The position numbers and the translations under genes were made by a program. DNA of 64,000 nucleotides from NCBI GenBank assembly GCA_008973525.1, contig WACJ01000523.1:682001-746000 (forward strand). The letters run 5' to 3'. Origin of the DNA: Stenopsyche tienmushanensis (Eukaryota; Arthropoda; Insecta; Trichoptera; Stenopsychidae). Below, piece by piece: positions 57,871-64,000 of the stretch (the first letter of the stretch is position 1; every line of letters begins with the position of its first letter). Under the pieces are notes generated by a model. That model did no database searches and was not told the DNA's origin. It worked only from the letters and a program-made list of their open reading frames with translations.

Positions 57871-58022
57871 ACCGTATGAAGCCCGGTCAAAGGATTAATT
57901 TTTGCACCTGGCTTGCATACCATGACCATTTCTTTGTTTATTTGCCTGAGAGTTTAGCTTTGGACCTCAAATACACTTTGCGATTCTATATGCATGCGGT
58001 ACTTATTAAACAACATAATAAG

Positions 58023-58468
58023 CTATTTTTGTTTCGAAGTTGGCCCATTTGGCGTGTAAGGGGGGTCTTTATGGTCATTTTTTGGTCCCGCGTGTTTGTC
58101 GGCCTTTTTTTCAGACACAGTAAACTCTACCGATGGAAAGATCATCGCGCGTTCCGGTTACCTCCCAGCTATGCGAGATTCGCGCATTCATCAATTTTTA
58201 GACTTTACAGAACAATACCACCACGAATTTTCATCGAATCATGGAAGTTTATGGTGGTGATGTGATAAGTCGACAACATATCATGAAATTGCTTAGATTG
58301 TTCAAAGAAGTCCGTACTGGTACTCTACGATGAGGCAAAAAGTTGGAGACCATCAGTGATTTCTGACAAATTTATGCAAAAAATGAAGTACAAATGCGAA
58401 ATTATTATATATTAAAGTATTTTTCGTTCCTATATAAATGTTGTAACCTTACTTTCTGGATGACACTT
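58023..58468 (+). mobile_element. Mariner family M1, copy g
   Basis: Left-truncated, with the right end intact at TA 58469-58470. The plus strand preserves SRQHIMKLLRLFKEVRTGT of the transposase helix-turn-helix. The remainder is deleted. Confidence 0.8.
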
Positions 58469-58470
58469 TA

Positions 58471-59327
58471 ATAATTATACTTAAAAGTTATAAATTTATA
58501 AGAAAATATCAGCATTAATAAAGGATGATTTAAGATATTGAGCCAATTGAATGCACTTAGATAAGCAGTATCTATATTCAATTACATCGCACAGATTGAA
58601 ATATCTCGAGATCCCATTGACAGTACTTAATGTTGCAGATTTAGCAAGATGGCACTCAATCAAGCATTATCAAATCACAGTTCAAGCACCTCAGGCTCGA
58701 CTAATTCAATAATATTATGACTATATCACAGTGTTATTAAGAAATTTTGTACGTCTCAATGGACAATTCAATAACAGAAACGGTCCCCAGTGTTGATTGT
58801 CGTCGTCCATTGTGCTGATTGAGTCGAATTGTCGACCGTCTGAAGGTTGAACAAAAACGTTCGTCAGTCACGGATGGACGTTAATCGAGTCGAGGAATTT
58901 TTATGTGTGATTTCTCGATAACGGATTACTTAGGGATGCGGAATATTTACATCGTCGATTTGAATTCGGCGCTGTGCGGCCCTGCAAAAGAAACAATCTT
59001 GCTCGCGAGCATCGTTGGAACTAATTAGCCAATTAAGGGCCATAACTCGAGATGCCTTTGATAATTATGATTCTTCAAACGTCCGTCGACGCACCACACT
59101 TTGGGAGCCTTTTATTCTCATCGGATATTTGTGTGAGTATTTTTCCGGTGCGGCTAATGGCGTGCGTTGACAGACGCAATGGACTACTGATAGACGTTCA
59201 ATGTATTTTTAAAAGCTTTTAATTTTTTGTCCCAAGGTACTCGAACTTGTAACTACATGCTCAACATCGAAGAAAACATAATACGAATTATTACAATTAT
59301 GTATTGTGTTTCTCCTCTTGAATATTA
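58471..59327. promoter_or_regulatory. Intronic island
   Basis: 58760-59220 is GC-richer and transposon-free. It includes CCTTTGAT at 59055-59062 (TCF/Pangolin-type core) followed by AATTATGA. Candidate regulatory DNA on weak evidence. Confidence 0.3.
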
Positions 59328-59625
59328 GGGGACGAACAAGTATTCGCGTATTTCGAAACCTTAAACAATCAAGGAGTTATCAAAGCAAAGACTGAGATCC
59401 GCATGAATTACTATGCAAACGAATTTAAAACTTATCGAAAATAATTCACTATGAATCAATGAAACAATCGATGAAACAACATATCTATTGTCAACAATTA
59501 GAATGTTTTGCATCGAAAATTAAAAGAGAAACGTCCGTATTTCATATTCAATAGGAAGAATACGATACTACTTCATTATAAAGCAAAATTTATCCCGGAT
59601 AAAATACTGGGATATATTGAATAAT
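59328..59625 (+). mobile_element. Mariner family M2, copy c (deleted)
   Basis: The left end GGGGACGAACAAGTATTCGC lies after TA. Internal LLHYKAKFIPDKIL corresponds to the second-Asp block of copy a, with the aspartate region lost. The right end was not found. Confidence 0.7.
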
Positions 59626-59864
59626 CCTCTTCGTTGAATGGTTAATTAATTTTATAATATTGTATAGTAGAACCTGGATTTTTATTGTTATGGTTCAAGT
59701 TCAAATGGATTTGCAACAATAATTGACATATTAAAAAACAAGGCAGATGAGAAACCACCACATGAACAACTATTTCACTAGAAAAGTCTAGATAATTGCA
59801 TAATAGGGATTAATAATGGTATTAAATATGTATTAAAATACAATAAATCCTTTTTTTGTTGTTA

Positions 59865-60532
59865 GGGATAGTACCAGCTAGTATTTAATTTCGCGCGTTT
59901 TTCAGGTTTCATACTCAAAATTCAAAGCGAAATAAAAATTAATAGAATGTCATACATCGTATTTGCACGAGCTTCAATTATTATAATTCAAATACTTAAT
60001 ATGTATAATATAAAAGCAAATTTATACGATAATCGAATTCATCGCGCAAAATTATTCTTAAATTATTATTTTTTTAAATCAACTGTCGATATTATAACTA
60101 TGAGTATAATATGGTTTATTGATGTTTTTAAATACGGAAAAAAACATGTAAAAATTGGACTTTAAATGTCGCCAAATGGTTTTTGACTTCCACACGTTTG
60201 TCGACATTATGTCGTCAAAATTTCAAACTTGTGTATATATTGTACCATGTTCTATTCATGTTATATTTATTATAATTATCATATATATGTGTTTGAAATT
60301 CATATACTCATATTAAAACTTTTGAAAAACGCAAATTAAAAAAAGCAAATAATACAATCAAACACAAAATTTTTTTTACGACTGTATTATTTCTAAAATA
60401 CTAAATAAGTGCCTTTTATACGTTGTTTCAATATTGTATCGACCAAAAAACTGATAAAGAAACGTTTTATTTTAAATTTCGAATATGAAACCTGAAAAAC
60501 GCGCGAAATTAAATACGAGCTAATGTTATCCC
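59865..60532. mobile_element. Family W TIR element, complete
   Basis: 668 bp between TA 59863-59864 and TA 60533-60534. The inverted ends share about 45 of 50 bases, including TATTTAATTTCGCGCGTTTT followed by TCAGGTTTCATA. The interior is AT-rich; its short frames match no transposase that I know. Confidence 0.8.
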
Positions 60533-60649
60533 TAACAAAAAAAAATCGAGTGGAAATGGTTAATATAATTATTTCAATCATGTATGTATCTATTCTTATA
60601 ATATGATATTTGATGTGCAATTAAGTACGATTTATTGGTATGTGAAATC

Positions 60650-61690
60650 ATTGATTGCCCGAATCTCTTTTAATGAATTTTCCCTGTTATAATTATGCTC
60701 TTATTTTACATCATTATGCAACTCGTCGGTGGTTAAATGCGTTCGCAATAAATGATAATATGTTTTGCTTGATTGATTCGATCGTGCACGGTGATGATTA
60801 AATTCCGATGGAATCCTTATTAGCATGATTTCCCGTGTTGCATTCGTTGCGCCGTGTGGGTCCATCAATATCGTATTATCACCCAATAAATTGGTTGTTG
60901 GTACATCGCTCCGGACACTTTTAGATCGATTTAAATATAGTTGAGCAAGAGTCTAAAATGTCGCCCATAACACGAGTCCAACACAATTGTGACAAGCTCT
61001 TAAGCGCCGTTGTTACTTGCGCCAAAAGCGTCCATTAACGGTCCATAAATAATGCTCATTAATTCGTATGTAAAAGCGATTTTGATTTACGGCCCATTCT
61101 GTTAGCATGTCTTACGAGGCCCTGTCAGCGTCAAAGCAAAAAAGACGTATAAATCTATCGGCAACTCGCATTTGTGGACGCTCTCATGCGTTATTTAGAT
61201 ATGTTAAAATGGCGTGATGATGTATGCGGCATTTTTGAGATTATTTTTGAGCGCTTCAGATCCTCCTTTTTCATTTCGCGCCGATAAATAGCGCTTAAAA
61301 GTCGAAATTTCAATATGAAAAGATCAGATTTAGATGACCTTTCGAAATTTTCCGGGAGTCGATGCATCGATCGTAACTTTGACCGAGACAAATTCGCCAG
61401 AATTAACGTCGTCGTCATAATTTCAAAGAGGAATCGCGTGCCTCCAAGACCACAGTGGTCGAATTAAGCTTGTTGTGCAGATGTCATAAATTGACCAATT
61501 AGTGGTGTCGACTTCCGAAACGATGCCATTCGTTCGGAACCGCAATTGCATCCGACTGTCCTCAGGTACGCGATGCTCCGTCCTAACGTCGGCGACGCTA
61601 AAAAAAGCTCGCTGAATAATTCAGAGCGTTTATTCAGTCGTTAAAGCTCTTTATTCTCATTCGAATTGCTGCTTTATATCGGATAATTCG
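60650..61690. promoter_or_regulatory. Large transposon-free intronic island
   Basis: About 1 kb of GC-richer sequence with no paired repeat and no coding signature. It includes GTCCATAAATAATGCTCATT and other homeodomain-type cores. A strong candidate for conserved non-coding DNA of engrailed, but conservation cannot be tested here. Confidence 0.35.
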
Positions 61691-63688
61691 ATCCCCCCCA
61701 TGTTGGTTTTATTCGATCGAGCTTTACGATCATTTAAATTGCATTTTTTACGAGTACGAACCAAAATTAAATTTCGTTACGCGTATAAATATTTAATAAT
61801 TGATTGTGTTTTACAAGCAAGCTATATAATTTACATCAAACGCACGCGGAAATTCAATACATTTACGACTCACATACGAGACGTACCGTTCCGGTCCCGA
61901 GGAAATGCTCAAATCTCTAATTTTAACACTTTACAGTCCGGGTGATACTGCAGACAATGCATAAAACTCTTTCGTATTAAAACGATTTAAATATTAATAC
62001 ATATTTGTACTATCACCTCTAAAAAAAATATTAAGACATATTTGTACTATTACCCCTAGAAATAAATTTGAATCCATATCAAGTTTGTGCAACTGTAAAG
62101 AGTTGATGATGGATTACTTATAGTTTTTATACCGTTTATGAAGAATGTATTATTTACATTACTTTATTATATTGAATATAAATAAATGCTAAAAATCTTG
62201 AATTGACTGAGAATGTCTCAGAATTTAATCTATGAACCCGTTCAAATATTAAACTGTCCAGATATTCCAGAGAAAGCTATCGACCAATTTAATTTATACT
62301 CCAAAATGGTTGTTTTTATCGCGTATGATTGACGTTTATATGTATGTATTTTACAATATATTAATTAACACTTTAGTGACCGCTGACGCATATATTGCGT
62401 CCTCAGATGCGTCCAACTTTAATCGTCGATAAAAACCACGGCGTTTAATTTACGATTCAAAATTTCAATAGAAGATAGCAGTACGAATAAATGAAAAATT
62501 AATTCATGATGAAATATGTTCATCTTTTTTTATTTTTAAGGGATGTAGATCATTTTAAGCTTAATAGTATTTCCCGGATAAATCAAAACTATTTTTTATT
62601 TTAATTTTATCGTCTTTTACTCTTATAAATGATCTACAATTAATAAATAGTAATATTAAATGAATTTAAGTATTATCAGTGATTCTCAACCTTCTAAACA
62701 TATTTTTATTTTAAAAAAAGTGCAATAAACTCTATATAACTATTTAAGCGCATTTTTTGATTAAATGAATTTAAAAACTTACGTTTATTTTTCATCAAAA
62801 TTTAAATACATTTGTATTAAATAATTATTTAAATTTTCATAAAAATTTATACAGCAATAAAAAAGTTATGACGGTTTTAGTAGATTGCGCTAAAAACCGC
62901 GACTTCATTTTAAAGCCATGTTATTTTTTTACTTCAAATTATTTTTGATTATATAAATGTCTTCATATAATAAATTTGATTTTAATTCATCCGCTATACC
63001 AAAATATCATATACATCTACAACAATTTATTTATTACATAAATCCTTCAAATTTGCATAATATTACTTTGGGTCCAAGATCGATGGATCTATACAAAAAC
63101 ATTTATGAAAAAAATGGATCATAATCGCCAACAAATGAAGCAGTATAAGTATTATAAAGCTAGAAACGGTGTACTTAGAGTGATTCACTCTCGCAACACT
63201 CGATCTTCTATGATCAAAAACCGGTTCCAGATTAAATACCCTCCAGTCGAGCAGCTGATGCCGACTTGACATATCTATCTTAGTCCAACTGGTTCAGCTA
63301 TTTCCCATATAAGATACGTCGGGGCATTGTTGTAAAAGATGAGAATTTGAATCGCCTATTGAGCGATTATTCTCGATCGACCGTGCTGTAATTGAAGCTG
63401 CCGAAAAAAAACGCAATGTACCCCGACAAATGAGGCCTTATCGTATTGCGAAATTAAAAACGAAGTTTCTCAACCGTATGTTAATGCCAATATTGACGTA
63501 TGGGTGTGGTCTGAGAGAGCTTTAATAATAGAAAGATTTCGACGAGGCGTAGAAAGTGCGGTTGATGTAAATAAACTATTGTAAATACCGTGCCATTATA
63601 ATTTGTTGCTTGTTATTCTACAAAATGCTTAAATCTTCGAAATCTATAAAATATTGATCCTTTCCAATCGCATTTTTTATTTTGTGTA
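61691..63688. other. Engrailed intron, nothing firm
   Basis: 62372-62420 has TTAACACTTTAGTGACCGCT and CGCATATATTGCGTCC, which looks like a TTAA-type MITE end. 62679 has a CAGTGATTCTCAACC hAT-like end. Otherwise AT-rich DNA. Confidence 0.35.
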
Positions 63689-64000
63689 GGGGTAGTGCTA
63701 GCTTGTAATTATTTTCGCGCGTTTTTCAGGTTACATAAGACAATTGTTGAAAGTTTTTAAAGTTTTATTTATTGAAATTATCGTAGTTGCGTTTTGATAA
63801 CAACATCATCTCTGTTTGAAAAATATTTTATCATGCATTAATAGAAAAATGTATTATTATCCAAAAAACACAAAAATGTAATAGCTGCAATTGAGTGGAA
63901 TTGACGAAAAATCAACACAGCAGCCAAGAGTAAAAAATGTCACAGATAGTTTGTAATTTTGTACGCCCAGTTTTTGCGAAATTCGATTCGAAATGATGAA
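63689..64000. mobile_element. Family W TIR element, left part (runs off the window)
   Basis: Begins after TA 63687-63688 with GGGGTAGTGCTAGCTTGTAA and TTTTCGCGCGTTTTTCAGGT, as in the copy at 59865. The right end lies beyond 64000. Confidence 0.65.

Larger units (their letters stand above)
52313..64000 (-). other. en: Large engrailed intron (partial)
   Basis: I searched the minus strand from here to the window edge for the EH2 block (WVYCTRYSDRPSSG-like) and saw no candidate, so the intron exceeds 11.6 kb. It holds the transposons listed separately and several transposon-free islands. Confidence 0.75.

Noticed and set aside
52313..64000. Engrailed exon with EH1/EH2 (WVYCTRYSDRPSSG-like)
   Set aside because: Read by eye on the minus strand; nothing similar was seen. 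A translated search would be decisive.

Overview
This is AT-rich animal genomic DNA (estimated by eye at about one third G+C) with split genes and many degenerate transposons. It is an insect engrailed-family locus. The insect call rests on two engrailed-class homeoboxes of the engrailed/invected pair type, with an intron after homeodomain residue 17, and on the dense population of mariner-type elements. I cannot assign an order.

Layout. At the left edge is the last coding exon of one paralogue, read rightward (1559-1819). Its C-terminus and homeodomain residue 18 point to invected. At the right are the last two coding exons of the other paralogue, read leftward (52310-52195 and 52014-51784). 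I call this engrailed. The two genes therefore face each other tail to tail, with stop codons about 50 kb apart. The 5' exons of both genes, including the EH1 and EH2 regions and the RS micro-exon expected in invected, lie outside the window. From 52311 to the right edge is one very large engrailed intron.

The 50 kb between the genes and the large intron contain no other protein-coding gene that I recognise. They hold: (1) relics of at least five IS630-Tc1-mariner transposase lineages; (2) several non-autonomous TIR families with TA or TTAA target duplications, found in full, deleted and nested copies; (3) pogo-like and piggyBac-like MITEs, a hAT end, a non-LTR retrotransposon scrap and tRNA-derived SINE relics; (4) islands free of recognisable transposons that are plausible regulatory DNA. 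The islands of note are about 16.8-17.2 kb, 22.6-22.9 kb, 29.2-29.55 kb, 36.4-36.8 kb, 44.4-45.1 kb, 47.5-48.3 kb, 57.1-57.9 kb, 58.6-59.2 kb and 60.65-61.7 kb.

How it fits together. engrailed and invected encode homeodomain repressors with overlapping expression, and in Drosophila they share distant enhancers. The islands are candidate shared enhancers. Three perfect Ci/Gli nonamers (16855, 29322, 36596), a perfect FTZ-F1 site next to a TAATTA core (29.46-29.50 kb) and a homeodomain-core cluster (44.4-45.1 kb) fit known regulators of these genes. The invected 3' UTR carries three perfect Pumilio-type elements and a hairpin, which the engrailed side appears to lack. These regulatory readings are inference from motifs only.
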